Assembly (NCBI GenBank): GCA_016296345.1
Contig: JAEDJL010000052.1
Coordinates: 1-10,329 of the forward strand
Source of the DNA: Bacteroidales bacterium
GTDB lineage: Bacteria; Bacteroidota; Bacteroidia; Bacteroidales; P3
Length of the DNA: 10,329 bases
Direction: 5' to 3'
Shown here: one piece after another, positions 1 through 6,872 of the stretch
Numbering within the stretch: position 1 is the stretch's first letter
Layout of the letters: each line of letters begins with the position of its first letter
Notes under the pieces: generated by a model
What the model was told of the DNA's origin: nothing
Databases searched by the model: none
Seen by the model: the letters and a program-made list of their open reading frames with translations, nothing else
Made by a program: the position numbers and the translations under genes

Positions 1-31
1 GTTGTGAATTGCTTTCAAATTAGTATCTTTG
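1..31 (+). promoter_or_regulatory. Promoter embedded in the CRISPR repeat
   Basis: Bases 24-31 read TATCTTTG, a full match to the Bacteroidota -7 element TAnnTTTG. GTTG at 1-4 is one base off the -33 box TTTG, and the spacing is 19 nt. By analogy the start would fall near base 37, giving an RNA with about 10 nt of repeat, then the spacer, then the next repeat. The box match is seen directly; the activity is inferred. Repeat-borne promoters are known for Neisseria type II-C arrays. Confidence 0.6.
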
Positions 32-47
32 CAGTTGCAAACACAAC
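1..47 (+). CRISPR. Terminal 47-nt type II-C CRISPR repeat (edge of an array mostly outside the window)
   Basis: This is a single 47-nt unit with inverted ends (GTTGTG at 1-6, CACAAC at 42-47), the size usual for Bacteroidota type II-C repeats. It was identified because bases 1-24 are complementary to the tracrRNA anti-repeat at 6070-6092: 23 pairs, one of them G-U, with one U of the run at 13-15 bulged. Pairing with the 5' part of the repeat means that crRNAs are read on the plus strand, toward cas2. No second copy follows: the next unit would be expected around 75-85 and is absent. This is therefore the cas2-proximal end of the array, and the spacers would lie to the left of the window. A solitary repeat cannot be excluded from this window alone. 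Confidence 0.9.
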
Positions 48-79
48 CAAATCCGGGTAAGTTGCTCGGATTTAGTTGT
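43..79 (+). terminator. Hairpin at the end of the array, possible weak terminator
   Basis: The arms ACAAC (43-47) and AAATCCG (49-55) pair with CGGATTT (67-73) and GTTGT (75-79). That is 12 of 13 positions, the only mismatch being C48 against A74, and the loop is 11 nt. The left arm uses the last five bases of the terminal repeat. Reading from the array, the hairpin is followed by a short TTTATAG rather than a strong U-tract, so termination is plausible but not certain. Confidence 0.4.
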
Positions 80-114
80 TTATAGGGCTGATTAGAAAAT
101 AAAAATCGGCAGTA

Positions 115-447
115 TCAGAATAGTTCTAATTGCTGGGTGCAGCCTTTTTGTCGTTCAGGTTTGCGGCAATAGAATATTTCTATTTCGCCAAATTGTTTGT
201 CGGTTATGCAGAACATTCCTACTTTTCCGTGTTCCGGCATGGCGTTCTTTACTCGTTTGATGTGGACATCGGCATTTTCTTTGCTCGGACAGTGTCGCAC
301 ATAGATAGAGAATTGAAACATGGTAAAACCGTCTTCCAAAAGAGTTTTACGAAACTTGGCTGCTGCCGCCCGGTCTTTCTTTGTTTCGGTCGGCAAATCA
401 AAAAGTACCATTACCCACATAATTCTGTATTCGCTAAATCTTTGCAT
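115..447 (-). CDS. cas2: CRISPR-associated endoribonuclease/integrase subunit Cas2 (type II-C)
   Basis: 110 aa. Cas2 forms the central dimer of the Cas1-Cas2 complex that inserts new spacers; its role there is structural. The N-terminal ferredoxin-like strand MWVMVLFDLPTET carries the conserved Asp (D17). It is followed by KFRKTLLEDGFTMFQFSIYVRHC, typical of Bacteroidota II-C Cas2, split here as KFRKTLLEDG and FTMFQFSIYVRHC. The segment KVGMFCITDKQFGEIEIF is the usual fourth/fifth-strand region, and the end QQLELF is the common tail. The start at 447 keeps the short leader MQRFSEYRI that relatives also have; M10 is an alternative. It begins 3 nt after the cas1 stop, so it is surely co-transcribed with cas1. 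The stop (TGA) lies about 67 nt from the CRISPR repeat, and the two transcription units converge there. Confidence 0.95.
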   Translation of the reverse strand: MQRFSEYRIMWVMVLFDLPTETKKDRAAAAKFRKTLLEDGFTMFQFSIYVRHCPSKENADVHIKRVKNAMPEHGKVGMFCITDKQFGEIEIFYCRKPERQKGCTQQLELF

Positions 448-450
448 TGG

Positions 451-1383
451 TTACATTGTTGGATAGATTATCTTTCTTGCTTCTCCCGAATAGCATTTCT
501 GTAACGAGGCGGTGGTGGTGCTGACTGCCACCATGAGGGGACTGCGTTGTGAGTTGATTGTTACATCGAGTACCGGAATTTGGAGGAGTTGGGATTTTAA
601 TTCGTTGTTTAATTCGCTGCAATCGGGATTATTATCAAATATATTGAAGATATGTTTATCGATGTATGGTCGGTAGGGTTCCATGATGTCGTCTGCCAAA
701 CAGTAGGCGTTGTATTTGTTTCGGTGGTGAATGCCGAGTGTGGGCAGCAGTCCGCTCGATACCAAGCCTCTTGCCACTATGGCTCGGAGGATTGAGTAAC
801 CGTAGTTTAGCAGGTTGTTTGGCGGTGCGGCTTCTCTCGAACGAACAAAGTCGGGAATTGAGGGGAAGGCGTTTTGCCAATAATAAACGGCTGCACGGGC
901 TTCCATGTTGTCGCTGTCGCCACTTTTGACTTGTGTCGCCCAGCGGAGCATATTGCGGACTTCGACGCCTCTGCACTCGCGAAGAACGGCGGCTTGGTTT
1001 TGTATCTTGGCGACGATGGTTTGTTGCCATAGTTGTTTTTTCAGTGGGAGGGAGGCTTCAATCTGGTAACGCATTCGTTCGGTCTGGGTGGTGTTGCCTG
1101 CAAGTGGCAGGTGCATGGCTATGGGCAGGTGGCTTTGGTTGCAGGTTATCACGGCACAGTTGTTGTCTATCAGTTGTTCCAAGACGCTCTGGGTGATAGT
1201 GATACGTTGATTGTCCAAGACGACAATGCCGATGTCTTCAATCGGAATGGTGGTAACGGCACTCTGCTTGAAACTTTCGGGCAGAGTGTCGTTGTTTTCC
1301 ACTTCTGGCAACTTGATAACCAACTGTTTGTTCTTCACCGACAGATATGCCGGATTTGAAAAACACAACGTTCGCTTAATCAT
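451..1383 (-). CDS. cas1: CRISPR integrase Cas1 (type II-C)
   Basis: 310 aa, full length for type II Cas1. It is the metal-dependent integrase that joins prespacers to the leader-repeat junction together with Cas2. The N-terminal beta domain begins MIKRTLCFSNPAYLSVKN, as in other II-C proteins. The helical catalytic domain shows E161 in NMEARAAVYYWQ, the GIHH motif (H219/H220) after RGLVSSGLLPTL, and LADDIMEPYRP with D231/D232 and E235. These are the expected Glu/His/Asp metal ligands, so the enzyme looks active. It starts 17 nt after the cas9 stop and ends 3 nt before cas2, giving an operon cas9-cas1-cas2. There is no obvious Shine-Dalgarno, as is normal in this phylum. Its G+C looks higher than that of cas9 (one 60-nt line near 781 is about 55%). 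Confidence 0.96.
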   Translation of the reverse strand: MIKRTLCFSNPAYLSVKNKQLVIKLPEVENNDTLPESFKQSAVTTIPIEDIGIVVLDNQRITITQSVLEQLIDNNCAVITCNQSHLPIAMHLPLAGNTTQTERMRYQIEASLPLKKQLWQQTIVAKIQNQAAVLRECRGVEVRNMLRWATQVKSGDSDNMEARAAVYYWQNAFPSIPDFVRSREAAPPNNLLNYGYSILRAIVARGLVSSGLLPTLGIHHRNKYNAYCLADDIMEPYRPYIDKHIFNIFDNNPDCSELNNELKSQLLQIPVLDVTINSQRSPLMVAVSTTTASLQKCYSGEARKIIYPTM

Positions 1384-1400
1384 AGTGCTTTGATGTTTAG

Positions 1401-4400
1401 TTAGTACTCTCCAATTATATTACCAAGTCTGTCCACTTTTATCGGAATACATATTTCCTTAATCATCTCACCTGTTATTGCTCTTTCGTTTTTAGACTTA
1501 GGGCTTCCAACGCCATATTCATCTTGAATGTGGAAGTGTTCTTCATCATTAAAGGCTTCTTTTTGTTGCTTTTTTGTCATAGAAAATATGATGCTTGCAA
1601 CGTAAGCAGGAACAAAGTCAGCTATATTGTTCCCACCACAACTTACAAATTTGTAAATTCTTTCTTTGTCAAAGGAATAATGTTTGCTTATTAGTTCTTC
1701 TTGTGTCGGAAGATATACTAAATCGTTCGGAGAAATGATAAATAACAGTTGAGAGTTTTCGTCAATATCATCTTGTTGCTTTAGAATGTTTGTTACTTCT
1801 TCTTTCCACTTGTTTTTATACTTTTTCTGACAATCAATCACAATGTTCAAAGGTATGGTTGCATAGCAGCGGACTGTTGTTTCATCTTTCTTTTGCTTTT
1901 CAAATATGGCAAAGTATAGATTGGTATCTTTGGCAGCCTTAACGAATTTTTTTGACTTATTACCTGTAGTACCGACTGGAAATTTCTTCTCAGAGTTTTC
2001 ATATTTTCGCACCTTATAAATAGGTTGGTGAGGTTTGCCTCCATTCAGTGCTTGAATATTCTGATTTAATTCGTCTATTCCATCGGGAGAGAATGCATTC
2101 TCGGGTTTGCCGTTATATTTCTTAAGATGAGCTTTTAGTATTTTCTGAATGCCTGTGTCGGTGATGCTTTCAATCTTCTCCTCATCAAAACTTATGTCTA
2201 ATGCTTTTCTTGATGCAAAATATCTGTCTTTTGTATCTTTTGTTAAGTAGTAAATCTCTACTTTCCCGCCCTTGATTTCATCTTGCCAAATATCCGAATT
2301 ATCAGAAAAGTATGCTTTGATTTGTTTTGTATTCATACCTTGTGCAGACAATTCAAGTATTTTCTTCTTTAATTCCTTATCAACTATGTTTTGAGGAGTT
2401 TTTAATGCCTCATCAAGAGTACAAGTTTTCTTCTTTCGCAGATTAACTTCGCCAAATACGGTTTCTGCATGAAGAGGTTTGCGAATTGCCAAGTGGTCTC
2501 CCTTTTCTTGCTGCATGAGTTCTTTTTTGCCATGGTCATTATAATGTTCAAAAACATTTTTGGTAGGAGTTATCACTCTGAGATTTTGCTTGAAACTTAC
2601 TATAATATTCTGTAATGCTTGGAAAACATCTTCTGTAAATGTATCCCATGGTTTGTAAAACTCTTTGAAGGCTTCGCGTTCTTTGCCGTCTTTCAGATAT
2701 TTTTCTCGTTTTCTCAATTTATAAGAGAGTTGGTAGCGAGTAGCTTTGTTGTCGGAGCGAGCTGCCTCATTATTCAGCAGATTGACATGACTGCGAGAAG
2801 CACAGGCAATGACGATTGCGTCCATGGCATGGTGTCTGTGGTCGATACGTTTCTTTTTGACCTTAGGAGGAGCAACAGGCTTGGTATGTCCTGAAGCATC
2901 TTTGGTTGTGAAATCGTTTGTTTCTGTCAATGTGTTCAATCTTTCAAACCGAGGCAGAATTATTCTGTCCCACACATCTTTTAATCCCCAATCTTCTTTT
3001 AATCTTGTGGTGATTTCTCCTGTGCAGGAAATGAGATTTTTCGATACAGCTTCTTGTTCGTATTCACCTTTTTCGTTCTTCTCTCTGACTATGTTGGACA
3101 AAAGACCTTTTACAACCTTGCTGATATATCTGCTGTCGTTAAGTTGTCGCTCGATAAACTCATCAGGAATGTCCTCCATTAGCAATTTTTTCTTCTTTGT
3201 ACCTTGATAATGGTCTGATACAAATTGTTCATATTGCTCAATGGTGAATATTTTTACTCTTTTTCCTCCGCTTAGTTGGACTTCTTCACCTCCGTGATTT
3301 TTGATAAATTCATATCCGAGCATATTGTCTTTCAGTTTATTTACTTCTGCTTCGCAAATAACCTTATTAGTGAATGAATCATCGAAATATCTTGATTGAG
3401 GTATGACGTGTTCTATTTCGTATTTGGGAGTAAACAACTCAGATAAAGGAATGGTTTCTCCGGTATATGGCGATTGATATTGTTGTTCCAACCATGCTTT
3501 GTATTTAGATATTTTACCTTTGCTTAACTGCTTGCCGGTATCTTCCTTGTCGTTACTTAGGACATAACTTTCGTATATCTTCAAAATGTCTTTTTGCGAC
3601 GGAGAATGAGGTCTGACATTTTGTACTCCGCAGTCAAAGAGTTCTTTGAGCAGTCGTTCTATTCTACTGTTTGTTTCCTCGTTTTCTTTGTTTCTTTCGC
3701 TGATGTCTTTCCTTTTGTCGGCAGGGTTTTTCAGTTCTCTGCCTAACTCCAAATGTATTTCATCTATTTGCCCTACTTGTTTCCAAATATCTCTGACGGT
3801 TCGGAGTGTTTCGGTAATTACTTGTTCAACAATAGGGTTTCTTAGTGAATGTTGTTTGAATGTTTTGAGGTAAGAGTCAATATCTTCGGGCTTTTCCCAT
3901 TTTGTTACCTCGTTGGCTTCCGAATGTCTGTCATATACCACATAGCAGGCAAGCCATACAGGCAATCCTCTGAAATCTTCGACTTTATTGAAGTTTTGTA
4001 CTATTTCTCGTGTTCTATCATTGATACTTTCGTCAAATTCTCCGCTGAGTAATTTATCTATTCTTTGAAGAGTACCATTGTCAATAGCTTCCTTGCTCCA
4101 ATATTTTCCCAATCGCATCAAAGATAGCAGCTTCTTTATTGCTTTCTCCGAATATGAACCATAGTCCGGATTGAATGGTTTCGCTTTTGAAAATACTTCA
4201 ACGAACATATCGTTCAATGAGTGCTTTTGAGCAAATTTTGTAAGTGCAGATGTCAATTCCTTGCTGTCGCTGATTGAATATAATATGTGCCATAGTGCAA
4301 ATTCTTGTTCTTGGCTGAGGGGAGTTGAAATTCCTGCTTTTTTCAAACCATTGGTTATTATGTATTTTGTTTCGTTGCAAGGATATTTCTTGTCTTCAAC

Positions 4401-5975
4401 ATAATTCCAACGATATTGTTCTAATTGTTGTTTTTTCAGCTTGAACGGAGGATATTTCAAAAACTTCTTTTGATCTATATCTTGCAATGTGTTTAGCCAA
4501 TCGAATAACGCAACTCTATCATCTTCTGTTTTGAGAAAATCGCTTGTAACATCCTTGTCAATAATCAGTTTGCCTTGCTCATCACGATATTCTTTTTGGT
4601 AAATCCTTAAATTGCTGATAAATTGCCACAAACGAAATTCTTGGAAATATGGATTTGATTTGGCAATGCACTTTAGCGGAGCAGTAAATAATTTGTCCTG
4701 TCCGTTCTCATCTTTGACATATTGTCCGTTATTGTCAAGTTTTTTGTATGTGCGGCTCTCATATTGACAATTTGCAATAAGAGACTTTTTGCTTTTCAAT
4801 GGTCGTTGATAGAAAACAATGTCATTGACGAATAGATAAGTGAAATCTTTGTTTGAGAGTTCGTTTCTGTGTGCATCGTTTAGCGGATATAGTTCTTGAA
4901 TACATTTGTCGAAAAGTTCTCTATCGTTCAATTCAGGGATAAACTCCTTTTGTTTGTCAAGTATTTGTCGGAGTTCATCTTCATAGAACTTTCGGTCGAT
5001 GACGCGAACCAATTGCCCTATTATCTTTTGGCTCGGATTATTCAATAAAGCATTGAAGATATAACTTCCAACAGCCTTTCCGCTCTCCTTTATGTCTGTA
5101 CCTGTTTTTATTTTTATCAATCCCCAATCGTCCTCCTTTGGTGAACGCACTGAATATTTTGGATAACCGTCTTTGTCAGTTTTTTGATTGCCATTTTCAT
5201 CAATGTCAATGGAAATAATAAATTCCTTGATTTTTCCTTCCCAATCTAATGGTTCTTTACTTTTTTTGTGGTACACCATACCATTTTCCAAATGAACGCT
5301 ATACCATGATTCTTTTTCTTTTGATGCACTTGCTTCGTCTTTTTCTACCTTTATTACTTTCAGACGACAATACTCTTCCCTCTTATCGGCTTTTTCTTCT
5401 TTATCAGTAATGCTTCTTATTTGGTAATAACCTCTTTTTTGATTGAATTGCATTATGACCCATGCCAATTCCTCTTTTGACAAAGGTTTGGTCAATGCTT
5501 TCTCTCTCAAATAATAAATAGTCCAATCGTAAGGGACATTCATCAATGGATTACCCGAATTTGCTCTGAATAGTTCACGCATTTCCTCATAAGAAGACAT
5601 AAAGAGAAATTTGTTTTCATTCCAAGCTAATTTTGGTTCTGAATGATTGACAAACTTGCCATATCTGTCTAACATATTGGCATAATGCTCGGGTAGAAAT
5701 CCCATTACTTTTAGTACTCTGTGCAATCTTTCTCTGCGAAGCACATTACGATTTATCAATCTTCGTATGCCTCTGTACTGTGTTCTTGTTGCAGTTTGAG
5801 ACACAGAATTTCCTTTTTCAAAATCACCTATGATACTGCCGTCCATAGGTATTATTCTGCTGCCGGCACACTCTATACCAACAAGTTTTGGTTCTCCATT
5901 CTCATTTTCTGCTTCGTTTACCACTGCCCAGCCTATGCTGTTTGTACCAAGGTCTAATCCTAATATTTTTCGCAT
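1401..5975 (-). CDS. cas9: RNA-guided DNA endonuclease Cas9, type II-C, 1524 aa
   Basis: Cas9 is the effector that cuts DNA matching the crRNA spacer, using the tracrRNA:crRNA duplex as guide. RuvC-I is ILGLDLGTNSIGWAVV with D8. An Arg-rich bridge helix spans about 64-92. A large REC region runs from about 95 to 735. RuvC-II is IHLELGREL with E743. The HNH domain has EHVIPQSRYFDD with H856, N870 and N879, at the same spacing as H840/N854/N863 of S. pyogenes Cas9. RuvC-III is DHRHHAMDAIVIA with H1049 and D1052. The C-terminal PAM-interacting region follows, with SPNDLVYLPT and IKVDRLGNI near the end, as in Bacteroidota homologues. All catalytic residues are present. The ATG at 5975 was chosen because RuvC-I then begins at residue 4; an in-frame ATG at 6089 would add 38 unrelated residues across the promoter. 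At 1524 aa it is long for II-C but fits the large Bacteroidota branch. The gene is A+T-rich relative to its neighbours. Confidence 0.97.
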   Translation of the reverse strand: MRKILGLDLGTNSIGWAVVNEAENENGEPKLVGIECAGSRIIPMDGSIIGDFEKGNSVSQTATRTQYRGIRRLINRNVLRRERLHRVLKVMGFLPEHYANMLDRYGKFVNHSEPKLAWNENKFLFMSSYEEMRELFRANSGNPLMNVPYDWTIYYLREKALTKPLSKEELAWVIMQFNQKRGYYQIRSITDKEEKADKREEYCRLKVIKVEKDEASASKEKESWYSVHLENGMVYHKKSKEPLDWEGKIKEFIISIDIDENGNQKTDKDGYPKYSVRSPKEDDWGLIKIKTGTDIKESGKAVGSYIFNALLNNPSQKIIGQLVRVIDRKFYEDELRQILDKQKEFIPELNDRELFDKCIQELYPLNDAHRNELSNKDFTYLFVNDIVFYQRPLKSKKSLIANCQYESRTYKKLDNNGQYVKDENGQDKLFTAPLKCIAKSNPYFQEFRLWQFISNLRIYQKEYRDEQGKLIIDKDVTSDFLKTEDDRVALFDWLNTLQDIDQKKFLKYPPFKLKKQQLEQYRWNYVEDKKYPCNETKYIITNGLKKAGISTPLSQEQEFALWHILYSISDSKELTSALTKFAQKHSLNDMFVEVFSKAKPFNPDYGSYSEKAIKKLLSLMRLGKYWSKEAIDNGTLQRIDKLLSGEFDESINDRTREIVQNFNKVEDFRGLPVWLACYVVYDRHSEANEVTKWEKPEDIDSYLKTFKQHSLRNPIVEQVITETLRTVRDIWKQVGQIDEIHLELGRELKNPADKRKDISERNKENEETNSRIERLLKELFDCGVQNVRPHSPSQKDILKIYESYVLSNDKEDTGKQLSKGKISKYKAWLEQQYQSPYTGETIPLSELFTPKYEIEHVIPQSRYFDDSFTNKVICEAEVNKLKDNMLGYEFIKNHGGEEVQLSGGKRVKIFTIEQYEQFVSDHYQGTKKKKLLMEDIPDEFIERQLNDSRYISKVVKGLLSNIVREKNEKGEYEQEAVSKNLISCTGEITTRLKEDWGLKDVWDRIILPRFERLNTLTETNDFTTKDASGHTKPVAPPKVKKKRIDHRHHAMDAIVIACASRSHVNLLNNEAARSDNKATRYQLSYKLRKREKYLKDGKEREAFKEFYKPWDTFTEDVFQALQNIIVSFKQNLRVITPTKNVFEHYNDHGKKELMQQEKGDHLAIRKPLHAETVFGEVNLRKKKTCTLDEALKTPQNIVDKELKKKILELSAQGMNTKQIKAYFSDNSDIWQDEIKGGKVEIYYLTKDTKDRYFASRKALDISFDEEKIESITDTGIQKILKAHLKKYNGKPENAFSPDGIDELNQNIQALNGGKPHQPIYKVRKYENSEKKFPVGTTGNKSKKFVKAAKDTNLYFAIFEKQKKDETTVRCYATIPLNIVIDCQKKYKNKWKEEVTNILKQQDDIDENSQLLFIISPNDLVYLPTQEELISKHYSFDKERIYKFVSCGGNNIADFVPAYVASIIFSMTKKQQKEAFNDEEHFHIQDEYGVGSPKSKNERAITGEMIKEICIPIKVDRLGNIIGEY

Positions 5976-6008
5976 AATTGAAACTGTTTTATTGATTTTT
6001 TTCGGCTT

Positions 6009-6016
6009 CAAAGTTA
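6009..6016 (-). promoter_or_regulatory. Putative cas9-cas1-cas2 promoter, -7 element
   Basis: On the minus strand this reads TAACTTTG, a full match to TAnnTTTG. It lies 33 nt upstream of the cas9 ATG, so the leader would be about 25-30 nt. No clear -33 TTTG is found at the usual distance (near 6036-6039), so the promoter may be weak or may need an activator. It faces away from the tracrRNA promoter. Confidence 0.5.
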
Positions 6017-6034
6017 CAAAAAAAACGAGAAATC

Positions 6035-6065
6035 TTTGTTGTTTTAGAAAAAAGTTGTATTTTTG
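6035..6065 (+). promoter_or_regulatory. tracrRNA promoter (Bacteroidota -33/-7 type)
   Basis: TTTG at 6035-6038, a 19-nt spacer, then TATTTTTG at 6058-6065: both boxes match the Bacteroidota consensus perfectly. The start would fall at about 6069-6073, exactly where the anti-repeat begins, which supports both calls. Confidence 0.8.
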
Positions 6066-6068
6066 CAC

Positions 6069-6152
6069 CACTAATTTGAAGCAATTCACAATAAGGATTA
6101 TTCCGTTGTGAAAACATTAAAGGCGGCATCGTTCGGTGTCGTCTTTCTTTTT
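6069..6152 (+). ncRNA. tracrRNA of the type II-C system
   Basis: This trans-activating CRISPR RNA is about 80 nt; it pairs with the repeat part of crRNA and anchors it in Cas9. The anti-repeat at 6070-6092 pairs with repeat bases 1-24 over 23 bp with one bulged U on the repeat side. Next come a small GGA/TCC stem (6095-6097 with 6102-6104, loop TTAT), then CCGTTGTGAAAACATT, a segment that resembles the post-duplex part of II-C tracrRNAs, and a terminator hairpin ending in a U-tract at 6152. The gene is divergent from cas9, in the gap between cas9 and recO. The 5' end is placed from the promoter and is uncertain by a few bases. No long 5' extension that might act as a self-targeting guide is seen. 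Confidence 0.92.
6119..6152 (+). terminator. Rho-independent terminator of the tracrRNA
   Basis: A 12-bp stem is formed by 6119-6130 and 6135-6146 with the loop GTTC, followed by CTTTTT. As RNA from the plus strand every stem position pairs, three of them as G-U. On the minus strand those three become C-A mismatches, so the hairpin favours termination of the tracrRNA over recO. The U-tract runs into the recO stop codon (6151-6153). Confidence 0.85.
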
Positions 6153-6867
6153 ACCCCAATATTGTGCAGAGGATTTCGTGGGAGCGGATTGGTCTGCCGG
6201 CGGTGATGTGGATTGCGTAGAAGTGCAGGAGGTTGTTAAGGAGTTCTCTTCGCTCGGCAAGGGTTCGGGTTATGCGTTCTGTGGGCAGGGAGAGCAGTCG
6301 GTGCAGGCTGTCCGAGGCTTCGGGAGCAAGGGTGTCGCTTTCCTGCATTGTTGCAACGAAAGCTCCTGTTCTCAGGTTGAAGCAGGGGTGGGCGGTATCG
6401 TAGTTGTCTTGCGGACAGAAGCCGAGAATGCTTGCGAGCTTGATAAGGAAACGCAGGTGAAACTCCGCCGTATCCTTGGCTTCTGCCACCTCCAAGGCTG
6501 CAATTTCGCTTGCGAGCAACTCGAACAGCTCTCTGTTGGGAACGCTCTCTTTGACCGACAGATTGATGACCTCGGTAAGAAAGAGAGCAAGAGTAGTTTT
6601 GACAATGTCGGTAGAGATTTGTTCGTACGAGCCTGCAAGTTGTGAGGAACGAATGCTGCTCAGCTTGGCTTTTGGGGTCTGACTTATTTCCAATTCGACC
6701 ACACGGAGAGCCTGAAAGTGCTGAGGCTTGGAGTTGCCACGACTTTTGCGAGCCGAACGCAAGATATAGCTCTGCAATCCGAACTCTTGGGTGTAGGCTT
6801 TGATGATGAGACTGTTGTCGGTGTAGGCTGTTGTGCCTATGATGATTGCACGTGTGGCGTAAATCAT
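6151..6867 (-). CDS. recO: DNA repair protein RecO
   Basis: 238 aa, close to the usual length of about 240. RecO helps RecR load RecA onto SSB-coated single-stranded DNA in the RecFOR gap-repair pathway and anneals strands; it is cytoplasmic. The N-terminal OB-fold begins MIYATRAIIIGTTAYTDNSL, followed by IIKAYTQEFGLQSYILR, the usual RecO opening (TRAIVL...DSSLIV..YT...G). The helical C-terminal part includes TLALFLTEVINLSV and FHLRFLIKLASILGF. There is no Cys4 zinc motif. The start at 6867 was chosen because the family N terminus begins there; an in-frame ATG at 6987 would add 40 residues that only overlap the end of the preceding gene. It begins 5 nt after the porZ stop, which points to co-transcription and probably translational coupling. 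Confidence 0.92.
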   Translation of the reverse strand: MIYATRAIIIGTTAYTDNSLIIKAYTQEFGLQSYILRSARKSRGNSKPQHFQALRVVELEISQTPKAKLSSIRSSQLAGSYEQISTDIVKTTLALFLTEVINLSVKESVPNRELFELLASEIAALEVAEAKDTAEFHLRFLIKLASILGFCPQDNYDTAHPCFNLRTGAFVATMQESDTLAPEASDSLHRLLSLPTERITRTLAERRELLNNLLHFYAIHITAGRPIRSHEILCTILG

Positions 6868-6872
6868 TGCTC

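Noticed and set aside
75..97. Possible decayed second CRISPR repeat (GTTGT ... ATTAG) after the terminal repeat
   Set aside because: Only two 5-nt blocks match and a 2-nt gap is needed. The GTTGT is better explained as the arm of the hairpin with 43-47.
87..110. Small hairpin (GCTGATT with AATCGGC, A-rich loop) after the array
   Set aside because: Seven pairs with one G-U and a 10-nt loop, no U-tract on the plus strand, and a mismatch on the minus strand; too weak to call a terminator for either side.
130..504. Plus-strand open frame of 124 codons opposite cas2 and the end of cas1
   Set aside because: It is antisense to two clear cas genes with conserved motifs; its translation shows no family features.
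6035..6070. Long-form tracrRNA with a 5' guide against the cas9 promoter, as in S. pyogenes
   Set aside because: The only clear plus-strand promoter places the start at the anti-repeat itself, leaving no room for a guide segment, and no repeat-like fold upstream was found.
5976..6089. In-frame upstream extension of cas9 starting at an ATG at 6089
   Set aside because: The extra 38 residues resemble no Cas9 N terminus and would overlap the cas9 and tracrRNA promoters and the anti-repeat. The ATG at 5975 puts RuvC-I at residue 4, as in the family.
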